Assembly: GCA_018780145.1 (NCBI GenBank)
Contig: JADMKA010000087.1
Coordinates: forward strand, 1 to 64,000
Reading direction: 5' to 3'
DNA length: 64,000 nt
Origin: Vitreoscilla sp.
Lineage (GTDB): Bacteria > Pseudomonadota > Gammaproteobacteria > Burkholderiales > Burkholderiaceae_C
The notes under the pieces: generated by a model
What the model saw: the letters and a program-made list of their open reading frames with translations, nothing else
Told to the model about the DNA's origin: nothing
Databases searched by the model: none
Shown here: positions 17,877 to 29,066 of the stretch, in pieces
Position numbering within the stretch: the stretch's first letter is position 1
Layout of the letters: every line of letters begins with the position of its first letter
Translations under genes and position numbers: made by a program

Positions 17877-18415
17877 GACCTGTGGCCTCGGAGGCGAGCG
17901 CTGCCCAGGCGGCCCGCCAGCACAGCGTGGCGCCGTCCCTGAAGCGGCGCCTGGCCGCGCTGGTCTATGAGGGCATCCTGTTGTTCGGGGTGGGCATGGC
18001 GGCCACCTTCGCCTACTCCAGCCTGACCGACATGCGTCATGCCCTGCAGGGCCGCACCGGGTTGATGGCCTTCCTGTACGCCGTGAGCGCGGCCTACTTC
18101 GTCTGGTTCTGGACGCACGGTGGGCAGACCGTGGCCACCAAGGCCTGGCACATCCGGGTCGTGGACATCCACGGCCGCCCGGTCACTGCCATGCACGCGC
18201 TGGCCCGGTTCGTCCTCGCCAGCGTGGCTTGGTTCCTGGCCGCCCCCTCGATTGCCCAGTACGCCGGCTTGTCCACAGGTGGCGTGGCCGGCGTCTCTGC
18301 GATCTGGCTGCTGGCCTACGCCGCGGCCGCACGGCTGAACCCCGGTGGGCAGTTCTGGCACGACGTGGTGTGTGGTACCCGCCTGGTGGATGCCCGCCCG
18401 CAGAGAGCCGCATGA
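17873..18415 (+). CDS. RDD family membrane protein
   Basis: A 180-residue protein with the RDD domain: an Arg/Asp-bearing first helix region (LKRRLAALVYEGILLFG), two or three more membrane helices, and the conserved TVATKAWHIRVVDIHG segment, ending with FWHDVVCGTRLVD. RDD proteins are small membrane proteins of largely unknown role; some act in ion transport. It starts at GTG 17873, overlapping the previous stop by four bases, and overlaps dgkA by four bases. Confidence 0.85.
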   Translation: MRPVASEASAAQAARQHSVAPSLKRRLAALVYEGILLFGVGMAATFAYSSLTDMRHALQGRTGLMAFLYAVSAAYFVWFWTHGGQTVATKAWHIRVVDIHGRPVTAMHALARFVLASVAWFLAAPSIAQYAGLSTGGVAGVSAIWLLAYAAAARLNPGGQFWHDVVCGTRLVDARPQRAA

Positions 18416-18792
18416 ACCCTGACCAGAGCGGCGTGGGTGGGTTGGCGCGCCTGGTGTCGGCCTGGGGAAACTCGGTGCGCGGTCTGAGGCTGGCCTGGGC
18501 CGGTGAACGGGCCTTCCGCCAGGAAGCCCTGCTGGCGCTGGCACTGGTGCCCACCGCCTTCTGGCTTGGCCAGGGCTGGATCGAGGTCGCCTTGCTGGCC
18601 GGCAGCGTCGGGCTGGTGCTGATCGTCGAGCTGCTGAACTCGGCAGTCGAGGCGGCCATCGACCGCATCGGCCTGGAACGCCACGAGTTGTCCGGCCGCG
18701 CCAAGGATCTCGGCAGCGCCGCCGTCTGGCTGGCGCTGGTGCTGTGCGCTGGCATCTGGGCAGCCGCACTGTGGCAGCGGTTCGCGCCATGA
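18412..18792 (+). CDS. dgkA: diacylglycerol kinase
   Basis: DgkA phosphorylates diacylglycerol to phosphatidate in the inner membrane, recycling lipid left by glycan and osmolyte synthesis. The 126-residue protein has the amphipathic N-terminal helix, three membrane helices and the family motif around [13 protein letters not shown] ([16 protein letters not shown], residues 65-80) with the catalytic Glu and Asn. Start ATG 18412 overlaps the RDD stop. In this run of envelope-related genes it may be controlled by the upstream sigma factor. Confidence 0.93.
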   Translation: MNPDQSGVGGLARLVSAWGNSVRGLRLAWAGERAFRQEALLALALVPTAFWLGQGWIEVALLAGSVGLVLIVELLNSAVEAAIDRIGLERHELSGRAKDLGSAAVWLALVLCAGIWAAALWQRFAP

Positions 18793-19370
18793 CCCTCACG
18801 GTCTGCGTCTACTGCGGTTCGCGGAACGGCACCTCGCCGGCCTTTCGGGCGGCGGCGCAGGCCCTGGGGCGCTTGATCGGCGAGCGGAGTTGGCGCCTGG
18901 TCTACGGTGGCGGCAACGTCGGCCTGATGGGCGTGACGGCAGACGCGGCACTGGCGGCCGGGGCCGAGGTTGTCGGCGTGATCCCGGAACGCCTGGTCCA
19001 CCTCGAAGTCGGGCACCGGGCGCTGACCGAGCTGCATGTGGTGCCCACCATGCACGAACGCAAGCGGCTGATGGCCGAGCTGGCCGACGTGTTCGTCGCC
19101 CTGCCCGGCGGCATCGGCACCTTCGAGGAGTTGTTCGAGGTCTGGACCTGGCGCCATCTGGGCTACCACGACCAACCGATCGGGCTGCTCAACGTCGAGG
19201 GCTTCTATGACCCGCTGCTGACCTTCATGCGCCACACGCTGCAGGCCGGCTTCATCGACGCCTCGCAGCAAGCCATGCTGACCGTGCACGACGACCCTGC
19301 CACCTTGCTGGATCGCCTGGCTGCCGAGGCCGGCGGGTCCCACCAGGCCGACGATTTCAGCCGGCTTTGA
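18789..19370 (+). CDS. LOG-family protein (TIGR00730), predicted nucleotide 5'-monophosphate phosphoribohydrolase
   Basis: The 193-residue protein has the Rossmann-like fold of lysine-decarboxylase-like/LOG proteins, with the opening [10 protein letters not shown], the [10 protein letters not shown] loop and the active-site motif [12 protein letters not shown] (about residues 104-115). Characterised members release cytokinin bases or cleave nucleoside 5'-monophosphates to base and ribose 5-phosphate. Start ATG 18789 overlaps the dgkA stop by four bases. It is the last gene of the sigma-led run and converges with glnB. Confidence 0.9.
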   Translation: MTLTVCVYCGSRNGTSPAFRAAAQALGRLIGERSWRLVYGGGNVGLMGVTADAALAAGAEVVGVIPERLVHLEVGHRALTELHVVPTMHERKRLMAELADVFVALPGGIGTFEELFEVWTWRHLGYHDQPIGLLNVEGFYDPLLTFMRHTLQAGFIDASQQAMLTVHDDPATLLDRLAAEAGGSHQADDFSRL

Positions 19371-19382
19371 ACCGGTGCGCGG

Positions 19383-19757
<375 letters not shown>

Positions 19758-21458
19758 TTAAGCACGGAACTTCGAGGTGATCGGGTAGCGCCAGTCGCGC
19801 CCGAAAGCCCGGTGCGTGACGCGGATGCCGACCGGCGACTGGCGGCGCTTGTACTCGTTGATCTTGATGAGCCGGGTGACGCGCTCGACATCCGCCCGCT
19901 CGAAGCCCGCGGCGACGATCTCCTCGATGCCCTGGTCGTCTTCCATGTAGCGGGCCAGGATGGCGTCCAGCACCTCGTAGGGCGGCAGGCTGTCCTGGTC
20001 TTTCTGGTCGGGCCGCAGTTCGGCCGACGGCGGCCGGGTGATGATGCGCTCTGGGATCACCGGCCCGACCGTGCCGTCCGCGCGCTCGGCGGGCTGGCGG
20101 TTCTTCCACTCGGCCAGGCGGTAGACCAGGGTCTTGGCGACATCCTTGATCACCGCAAAACCGCCGGCCATGTCGCCATACAGGGTGCAGTAGCCGGTGG
20201 CCATCTCGCTCTTGTTGCCGGTGGTCAGCACGATGGCGCCGGTCTTGTTGGACAAGGCCATCAGCAAGGTGCCGCGCACGCGCGCCTGGATGTTCTCCTC
20301 GGTGGTGTCTTCGGCCATGCCGGCGAACTGGCCCGCCAGGGCCTCGCGGAAGGCGCCGAACATCGGCGCGATGTCGATCTCGTCGTAGCGCACACCCAGG
20401 CGGGCGGCCATGTCGCGGGCGTCGAGCCAGGAGATCTCGGCCGTGTAGGGCGAGGGCATCATCACCGCCCTCACCTTGTCTGCGCCCAAGGCGTCCACCG
20501 CCACGGCCAGCACCAGGGCCGAGTCGATGCCGCCCGACAGGCCGATGATCGCGCCCGGGAAACCGTTCTTGCCGAGGTAGTCGCGCACGCCGGTGACCAG
20601 CGCGCCCCAGGCCTGCTCGTCCTGATCGGGCACCGGAGACACCGGGCCGTGCACCTGGCCGTCGCTGCCGACCTCCAGCATCAATGTTTCCACCTCGAAA
20701 CTGGCCGCACGCGCCTGGATCTCGCCGGTCGCGTCGACGGCGAACGAGGCGCCGTCGAACACCACCTCGTCCTGCCCACCCACCAGGTGGGCGTACAGCA
20801 AGGGCATGCCGCTGGCGCGTGCCCGGGCGGCCATGCGCTCCTCACGCTCGCCGTGCTTGTCCAGGTGAAAGGGCGAGGCGTTCAGCACGCACAGCACCTG
20901 CGCCCCCGCCGCCTGGGCCGCGGCGGCGGGCTCGTCGAACCAGGCGTCTTCGCAGATCAGCAGACCGAATCGCAAGCCGCCGGCCTCGAAGACCACCGCG
21001 CCACGCTGGGCATCTCGCCCGGAGGCGAAATAGCGGCGTTCGTCGAAGACCTGGTAGTTGGGCAGTTCGCGCTTGCAGTAGGTGGCCACGACCTGCCCCC
21101 CTGTGAGCACCGAGGCCGAATTGAAGCGCCGCGGCAGGGAGAACGACTTGGACCTAAGATCCGCCGCATCGCCCCAAGCCAGCGGGTGCCCCACCACCAC
21201 ATGCAAGCCCTCGCAATCGGCCAAGTCTTCAGCCAACTGCTGCAACTGCTGCTCGCAGGCCTGCATGAAGGCCGGCCGCAGCAACAGGTCTTCCGGTGGG
21301 TAGCCGGTCAGGCTCAGCTCGGGGGCCAGCACCAGCACCGCACCCTGCGCATGCGCGGCACGCGCACTCTCGGCGATGCGGCGTGCATTGCCGGGCAGGT
21401 CGCCCACCGTCGCGTTGATCTGCGCCAGAGCGACTGAAACGGTGACCGGGCTGGGCAT
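19758..21458 (-). CDS. nadE: glutamine-dependent NAD+ synthetase
   Basis: NadE amidates nicotinic acid adenine dinucleotide to NAD+ using ammonia from glutamine. The 566-residue protein has an N-terminal nitrilase-type glutaminase (Glu in LAPELSLTGYPPEDLL, Lys in YCKRELPNY, Cys in LLICEDAWFDEP) and a C-terminal synthetase with the ATP pyrophosphatase loop LSGGIDSALVLA. I chose ATG 21458, as conserved sequence (VALAQINATVGD) begins ten residues later; TTG 21467 adds three residues. The start codon overlaps that of the divergent gene at 21457, so no intergenic space exists. Confidence 0.95.
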   Translation of the reverse strand: MPSPVTVSVALAQINATVGDLPGNARRIAESARAAHAQGAVLVLAPELSLTGYPPEDLLLRPAFMQACEQQLQQLAEDLADCEGLHVVVGHPLAWGDAADLRSKSFSLPRRFNSASVLTGGQVVATYCKRELPNYQVFDERRYFASGRDAQRGAVVFEAGGLRFGLLICEDAWFDEPAAAAQAAGAQVLCVLNASPFHLDKHGEREERMAARARASGMPLLYAHLVGGQDEVVFDGASFAVDATGEIQARAASFEVETLMLEVGSDGQVHGPVSPVPDQDEQAWGALVTGVRDYLGKNGFPGAIIGLSGGIDSALVLAVAVDALGADKVRAVMMPSPYTAEISWLDARDMAARLGVRYDEIDIAPMFGAFREALAGQFAGMAEDTTEENIQARVRGTLLMALSNKTGAIVLTTGNKSEMATGYCTLYGDMAGGFAVIKDVAKTLVYRLAEWKNRQPAERADGTVGPVIPERIITRPPSAELRPDQKDQDSLPPYEVLDAILARYMEDDQGIEEIVAAGFERADVERVTRLIKINEYKRRQSPVGIRVTHRAFGRDWRYPITSKFRA

Positions 21459-22650
21459 GGGCGACAAGGGGAAGGGCGAAGCGGCGAATTATGTCATTCG
21501 GGTCCACCGCGACCCGGGTGAGATCGACCCGGCGGCGTGGAACCGCCTGCTGGCCGAACAGCCGTCGCCGACGCCCTTTCTGCGCCACGAATTCCTGGCC
21601 CAGCTGCACCAGAGCGGGTGCGCGGTGGCCGAGACCGGTTGGGCGCCGGCCTTCATTGGGCTGTACCGGGGCGACCAACTGGCCGGTGCGGTGGCGGCCT
21701 ACCTGAAGAGCCACTCGTACGGCGAGTACGTGTTCGACTGGGCCTGGGCAGACGCCTACCGCCGGCACGGCCTCGAGTACTACCCGAAGCTGCTGGCCGC
21801 GGTGCCCTTCACGCCGGTTCCTGGCTCGCGCCTGCTGGCCCGCGATGCGGCGGACCGGCGCATCCTGCTGCGTGCGTTGCAGTCTCTGGCCGCGCAATCG
21901 GGGCTGTCCTCGGTGCACCTGCTGTTTCCTCATGAAGACGACATCGAAGCCGCCAGCGCAGAGGGCTGGATGGTCCGGCGCGGTGTGCAGTTCCACTGGC
22001 GCAACCGGCCGGGTGTGCCCTATGCCGACTTCGGCGACTTCATCGCTGCATTGCAGCGCGAGAAGCGCAAGAAGATCCAGCAGGAGCGCCGGCGCGTGGC
22101 CGAGGCCGGTGTCGGCTTCCAGATCCGTGTCGGGACCGAGATCACCGAGATGGATTGGCGCTTCTTCCACCATTGCTACAGCCTCACCTACGCGGCGCAC
22201 GGCTCGTCGCCCTACCTGAGCCTGGAGTTCTTCCTGGGCGTTGGCCGGCAGCTTTCGCCACATTGGGTCATGTTCATCGCGTTGCGTGACGGCGAGCCGC
22301 TGGCGGCCTCGCTGGTGGCGATCGATGCCGAACGGCGGTGGGCTTGGGGGCGCTACTGGGGCGCGACCGAGCATGTGCCCTGCCTGCACTTCGAGGCCTG
22401 CTACTACCAGCCGCTCCAATGGTGCATCGCGCAGGGCTACCAGTGCTTCGAGGGGGGCGCGCAAGGGGAGCACAAGATGGCGCGCGGCCTGACGCCCACG
22501 CCCACCGCCTCCGCCCATTGGCTCGCCCACCCGCAGTTTGCCCGCGCGGTGGAGGATTTCCTGGCCCGCGAGGGCCAGGGCATCAGCGCCTACCTCGACG
22601 AGCTGCGTGAGCGCACGCCCTTCAAGCCGGGCGAGCTCACTTCCCCTTGA
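21457..22650 (+). CDS. FemAB/GNAT-like acyltransferase (peptidogalycan biosynthesis-like, PF04339 type)
   Basis: A 397-residue soluble protein of the FemAB-like group (DUF482/PF04339): conserved segments include TPFLRHEFLAQLHQSG near residue 40, HSYGEYVFDWAWADAY, the basic REKRKKIQQERRRV near residue 205 and FEGGAQGEHKMARGL near residue 345. The fold is a double GNAT domain; members are annotated as N-acetyltransferases or aminoacyl transferases, but substrate is unknown. ATG 21457 shares two bases with the nadE start on the other strand. Its 3' end overlaps the M16 peptidase gene by 14 bp in a convergent arrangement. Confidence 0.85.
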   Translation: MGDKGKGEAANYVIRVHRDPGEIDPAAWNRLLAEQPSPTPFLRHEFLAQLHQSGCAVAETGWAPAFIGLYRGDQLAGAVAAYLKSHSYGEYVFDWAWADAYRRHGLEYYPKLLAAVPFTPVPGSRLLARDAADRRILLRALQSLAAQSGLSSVHLLFPHEDDIEAASAEGWMVRRGVQFHWRNRPGVPYADFGDFIAALQREKRKKIQQERRRVAEAGVGFQIRVGTEITEMDWRFFHHCYSLTYAAHGSSPYLSLEFFLGVGRQLSPHWVMFIALRDGEPLAASLVAIDAERRWAWGRYWGATEHVPCLHFEACYYQPLQWCIAQGYQCFEGGAQGEHKMARGLTPTPTASAHWLAHPQFARAVEDFLAREGQGISAYLDELRERTPFKPGELTSP

Positions 22651-25408
22651 AGTCGCCGGCCACGGCCATCACGAACCGCTGCGGGTCGATGTACTTGCGC
22701 CAGGCTGATGCTGCCTGCTCGGGCGTGACGGCGGCAATCGCGTCGTCCAGCTGCTGCGCCACCTGGAAGGTGCGGCCCAGGTAGGTGTTGTTGGCCAGGC
22801 CACCGGCCAGCGCGCCGTCCTGGGCGCGGGACAGGCGCCGGAAGCTCAGCAGGCCTGCCTTGGCCTGGGCGATCTCGGCTGCCGTGAAGCCGGACTTCAA
22901 CGCCCGCTCGATCTCCTCCTTGAAAGCGGTCTCGACCTTGGCTCGGTTCTGCGGCGCGAAGATGGCGCTGGCCTGCCACAAGGTGTTGGCGTCCTGAGCG
23001 TTCCATTGCAGCTGGCTGCGCACGTCGTAGCTCAGGCCCTCGGTCTCGCGGATGCGCTTCCACAGGCGCGAATTGCCACCGCTGCCCACGGCGAAATTGG
23101 CCACCATCAGCGGCGCCTGGTCAGCGTCCAGTTCCTTCAGCGGCAGCGGCAGGCGCACCAGCATCGTTGCGTTCTGCTTGTCCGGCGTCTCGAAAACCAG
23201 CCGCGTGGGGGGCGGCGCCACCAGCGGCCGCGGAACACGGGCAAAAGCCACCCCCGAGCGCCAGCCGCCGAAGGCCTTCTCCAGGGCCGCGCGCACGGCG
23301 ACCGGATCCAGCGAGCCGACCGCGGCGAACTGCGCGGTGCCGGCGCCCACGAAGCGTTCGTGGAAGGCCTTGACCTGCGCCACACCGAGCGCCTTGGCTT
23401 CGGCCTCGGCCTGGTCGAAGTTGCGCGCATGGCGCACGTCGTCGGCGGGATACGGGTTGCCATGGCGGTCCAGCGCGTCGTCGGCGATCGCGCCGGGCTC
23501 CTTGCGAGCCTCCTCGATGCCGGAAAGCACCTGGCGGCGCACCTCTTCCAGCCCGTCGGCCGGGAAAGCCGGTTCACGCAGCATCTGGGCCATCAGCTCG
23601 ATGGCCGCCGGCAGGTTCTCGCGCGTCGTCAGCACGCTGGCCTGCAGCGTCTCGGCACTGCCGCCGAACTGGATCTCGGCCTTCAGCGCCGTCATCCTGT
23701 CTTGCAGTTGCTGGCGGCTCAGGTTGCGCGTGCCCTTGTCGAGCAGTGAGGCCAGCATCTCACCCGCGGTGGATTGGCCCTTCAGGCTGGCTTCGTCGCC
23801 CAGGCGCAACGACAGCTGCGCGGTGACCGCGTCGCCGCGGCTGGGCTTGGGCAGCAGCGCCACCTTCAGCCCCGGGGCGATCTCGAATCGCTGGGTGCGC
23901 GCCTCGATGTTGGCCGGCGAGGCGTCGAACGCGGCCACCGTGGCGAGGGTCTCGACCGCCTTGAAATCTTTCATCTCATGGGCCACATCCACATTCGCCG
24001 GCTTGGGCGCCCTGATGGGCTTCTCGGTGGGCACGTAACTGGCCAGGGTGCGGTTGTCGCGCAGCAGGCGCTCGGTGGCCACGCGGTTCAGGTCGGCGGC
24101 GGTGACCCCCTTGACCCGGTCACGCAGCAGGAAGAACAGGCGCCAGTCGCCTTGGGCCACCGTCTCGGACAGCGCCACGCCCACCGTCTCCGGATCGGTG
24201 TAGCGCAGTTCCCAATCTTTCAGCCACTTGGCGCGGGCCCGGTTGAGCTCCTCGTCGGTCACCGGCTGCTGGGCGATCGATTCCAGGGTCTCCAGCATCG
24301 CGACACGGGCCTTGTCGGCATCCTGCCCGGGGGCCAACTGGGCACCGAAGAGCATGAAACCCGGATCGGCCAGGGTCGCGTTCCACGAGAACACGCTGGC
24401 GGCGAGCTGAGCGTCCACCAGGCGCTTGTGCAGGCGGCCCGAGGGCACGTCGGACATCACCAGCCCGAGCAGTTCGAGGGCCGCCGTGCCGGGGTGCGGG
24501 CCGGGGGGCACGTGGTAGCTGGCGAACATCAGCGGCACGCCACCCTGGCGGCGCAGGGTGACGCTGCGCTCGCCGTCCTGCACCGGATCGATGGTGTAGA
24601 GGTGCGGGAGCTTGCGCTTGGGCGCCGGCACCTTGCCGAAATCGCTACGCACCCAGCCCAGCACCTTGGCCGGGTCGAACTTGCCGCTGACGATCAGCGT
24701 GGCGTTGTCCGGCTGGTAGTACTGGCGGTAGAAGGCCTGCAAGCGGCCGATGTCGACGTTTTCCACGTCTGCCCGGGCGCCGATGGTGTCGTGGCCGTAG
24801 TTGTGCCACTCGTACATCGTGGCCAGGGTCTTCTCCACCAGGATGCGCGAGGGGCTGTTCTCGCCCATCTCCATCTCGTTGCGCACCACCGTCATCTCGG
24901 TGTCGAGGTCACGCTTGGCGATGAAGCTGTTGACCATCGCATCCGCATGCCAGGACAGGTACCAGCGCAGGTTGTCGTCGTTGGCGTTGAAGCTGGCGAA
25001 GTAGTTGGTGCGGTCCAGCCAGGTGCTGCCGTTCGCCCGCAGGCCGCGCCTGGTGAACTCGGCCCAGGCGTTCGGGTTCTTCGGCGTGCCCTTGAAGATC
25101 AGGTGCTCCAGCAGGTGCGCCATGCCGGTCTCGCCGTAGTTCTCGTGCCGAGAACCGACACGGTAGGTCAGGTTCACCGTGGTGGTCGGTTTGCTGTCGT
25201 CCGGCGCCAGCAGCACCTGCAGGCCGTTGGGCAGCCGGTACTCGACGATGCCTTCGACAGAACGGGTGGCTGCCAGCGGAGCAGCTGGCGCAGCGGCCAC
25301 CACCGGCGCCTGGCGCTTGGGCGGCGGCTTGCGGGCGGGCGCCGCATGCACGGCGATGGACAACAACGCACCAGAGAGAACGAACCACACCGCGGCGGGC
25401 TTGCGCAT
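22637..25408 (-). CDS. M16 family zinc metallopeptidase (tandem pitrilysin-like)
   Basis: The 923-residue protein has a signal peptide (residues 1-22) and two full M16 clamshell halves, about residues 50-480 and 505-920. The first carries the inverted zinc motif H98-LL-E101-H102 and the downstream Glu in VVRNEMEMGEN; the second lacks HxxEH and would be structural. Such periplasmic enzymes degrade peptides within a closed chamber. A Pro/Ala-rich stretch links the signal peptide to the first domain. No obvious terminator follows, and its end overlaps the convergent neighbour. Confidence 0.9.
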   Translation of the reverse strand: MRKPAAVWFVLSGALLSIAVHAAPARKPPPKRQAPVVAAAPAAPLAATRSVEGIVEYRLPNGLQVLLAPDDSKPTTTVNLTYRVGSRHENYGETGMAHLLEHLIFKGTPKNPNAWAEFTRRGLRANGSTWLDRTNYFASFNANDDNLRWYLSWHADAMVNSFIAKRDLDTEMTVVRNEMEMGENSPSRILVEKTLATMYEWHNYGHDTIGARADVENVDIGRLQAFYRQYYQPDNATLIVSGKFDPAKVLGWVRSDFGKVPAPKRKLPHLYTIDPVQDGERSVTLRRQGGVPLMFASYHVPPGPHPGTAALELLGLVMSDVPSGRLHKRLVDAQLAASVFSWNATLADPGFMLFGAQLAPGQDADKARVAMLETLESIAQQPVTDEELNRARAKWLKDWELRYTDPETVGVALSETVAQGDWRLFFLLRDRVKGVTAADLNRVATERLLRDNRTLASYVPTEKPIRAPKPANVDVAHEMKDFKAVETLATVAAFDASPANIEARTQRFEIAPGLKVALLPKPSRGDAVTAQLSLRLGDEASLKGQSTAGEMLASLLDKGTRNLSRQQLQDRMTALKAEIQFGGSAETLQASVLTTRENLPAAIELMAQMLREPAFPADGLEEVRRQVLSGIEEARKEPGAIADDALDRHGNPYPADDVRHARNFDQAEAEAKALGVAQVKAFHERFVGAGTAQFAAVGSLDPVAVRAALEKAFGGWRSGVAFARVPRPLVAPPPTRLVFETPDKQNATMLVRLPLPLKELDADQAPLMVANFAVGSGGNSRLWKRIRETEGLSYDVRSQLQWNAQDANTLWQASAIFAPQNRAKVETAFKEEIERALKSGFTAAEIAQAKAGLLSFRRLSRAQDGALAGGLANNTYLGRTFQVAQQLDDAIAAVTPEQAASAWRKYIDPQRFVMAVAGDFKGK

Positions 25409-25446
25409 GCATCAACTCCTGAACGGGGGCCGACAGACCGCACACC

Positions 25447-25474
25447 AATGAAAACGCCGCCCGAAGGCGGCGTT
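25447..25474 (-). terminator. Rho-independent terminator of ppa
   Basis: On the minus strand AACGCCGCC-TTCG-GGCGGCGTT makes a nine-base stem capped by a UUCG-type tetraloop, followed by TTCATT. It lies 58 bp after the ppa stop. Confidence 0.85.
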
Positions 25475-25531
25475 GGCAGGGCTGTCACGCCGATGGGCGG
25501 ACGATACCTCAAGCGAGCGGCAGCCCCGGCA

Positions 25532-26068
25532 TCAGGCTTGCTTTGCCTTCCAGGCGGCCTGGCCTTCGCGCACCTCGGTGCGCGCGGCCTCGGTGCCCTC
25601 CCAACCTTCCACCTTCACCCATTTGCCGGGCTCGAGGTCCTTGTAGTGCTCGAAAAAGTGCTGGATCGTCTTCAGGCGCAGGGGGTTCAGGTCCTCGGGC
25701 TTCTGCCATTGGCTGTAGATCGACAAGATCTTGTCGATCGGCACCGCCAGCAGCTTGTTGTCGCCGCCGGCTTCGTCGGTCATGCGCAGCATGCCCAGCG
25801 GGCGGCAGGTGACCACCACGCCCGGGATCAGCGGCACCGGCGTGATCACCAGCACATCCACCGGGTCGCCGTCGGCGGCCAGGGTCTGCGGGATGTAACC
25901 GTAGTTGCAGGGGTAGTGCATCGCCGTCCCCATGAAACGGTCGACGAACAGCGCGCCGGAGTCCTCGTCGACCTCGTACTTGATCGGGTCGGCGTTCATC
26001 GGGATCTCGATGATGACGTTGAACTCGTCGGGCGCCTTGGCACCCGGGGTGACGTTATGGAGGCTCAT
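25532..26068 (-). CDS. ppa: inorganic pyrophosphatase, family I (soluble)
   Basis: The 178-residue cytoplasmic enzyme hydrolyses pyrophosphate to phosphate. It has the family I signature DGDPVDVLV (about residues 66-74) with its three metal-binding aspartates, the substrate contacts EIP near residue 20 and [15 protein letters not shown], and YGYIPQT. It is divergent from hppA with 220 bp between their starts, so a soluble and a proton-pumping pyrophosphatase share one intergenic region. Confidence 0.96.
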   Translation of the reverse strand: MSLHNVTPGAKAPDEFNVIIEIPMNADPIKYEVDEDSGALFVDRFMGTAMHYPCNYGYIPQTLAADGDPVDVLVITPVPLIPGVVVTCRPLGMLRMTDEAGGDNKLLAVPIDKILSIYSQWQKPEDLNPLRLKTIQHFFEHYKDLEPGKWVKVEGWEGTEAARTEVREGQAAWKAKQA

Positions 26069-26288
26069 GATGTTCTCGGAAGTTGCACGGGGAAAACCCC
26101 GATTCTACGAAGTGCCCTTGCCACGCCCTGACACGCGGCGGCTTTGATGCACCGCAGGAAAACACCATGCCGACCCGGGATGCCTTCCCGTAGCATGCCT
26201 GCGCGACCCGGGGGCGGCAAGACGCCCGCCCCGCATGAGAGGGCGAAGATCAGAAATTCTGTGTCCGAGAGCGGAAGGAGAAACCTTG

Positions 26289-28454
<2,166 letters not shown>

Positions 28455-28481
28455 TCGCCAGCACGATCCGTCATCCCTCGG

Positions 28482-28510
28482 GGGCCGGCGCTTGCCGGCC
28501 CTTTTCTTTT
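28482..28510 (+). terminator. Rho-independent terminator of hppA
   Basis: GGGCCGGC-GCTT-GCCGGCCC makes an eight-base perfect stem followed by TTTTCTTTT, 27 bp after the hppA stop. Confidence 0.9.
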
Positions 28511-28596
28511 CTGGGGCCATCGGCCACCCCCTTTGACGATCGCAGCCCAAGTTCGTATCGTCGCTGCCGGCAACCCCTACAGCCTGAGGAGACAGC

Positions 28597-29064
28597 ATGA
28601 CCACCTTGACAGTGAACGGCCGCCGCATGACGGTCGACGCCGAGCCCGACAGCCCGCTGCTTTGGGTCCTGCGCGAGGACCTCGGGCTCACCGGCACCAA
28701 GTTCGGATGCGGCATGGCGCTGTGCGGTGCGTGCACCGTGCACCTGGACGGCCAGCCGGTACGCTCCTGTTCCACGCCCCTGTCTGCGGCCGCCGGCAAG
28801 AAGGTCACCACGATCGAAGGTGTCGGCGCCAGCGCCACCGGCAAGGCCGTGCAGGCGGCCTGGGCCGAAGTCGACGTGCCGCAGTGCGGCTACTGCCAGT
28901 CGGGCCAGATCATGAGTGCCTGCGCCCTGCTGGCCAAGAACAAGGCCCCGAAGGACGCCGACATCGATGCGGCGATGAGCGGCAACATATGCCGCTGCGG
29001 CACCTACAACCAGATCCGCGCCGCCATCAAGGGTGCGTCGATCCAACTCGTCAAGGGAGCCTGA
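28597..29064 (+). CDS. 2Fe-2S subunit of a molybdenum hydroxylase (isoquinoline 1-oxidoreductase alpha-like)
   Basis: The 155-residue protein carries two 2Fe-2S clusters: a plant-type N-terminal cluster with C38, C43, C46 and C58, and a C-terminal helical cluster with C97, C100, C132 and C134 (CGYC and CRC). It passes electrons from the molybdopterin subunit encoded next. The two-subunit layout without a FAD subunit is that of IorAB-type and related aldehyde dehydrogenases. The ribosome site is GAGGAGAC... eight bases before ATG 28597. The small subunit has no export signal and would travel with the Tat-exported large one. Confidence 0.92.
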   Translation: MTTLTVNGRRMTVDAEPDSPLLWVLREDLGLTGTKFGCGMALCGACTVHLDGQPVRSCSTPLSAAAGKKVTTIEGVGASATGKAVQAAWAEVDVPQCGYCQSGQIMSACALLAKNKAPKDADIDAAMSGNICRCGTYNQIRAAIKGASIQLVKGA

Positions 29065-29066
29065 CC

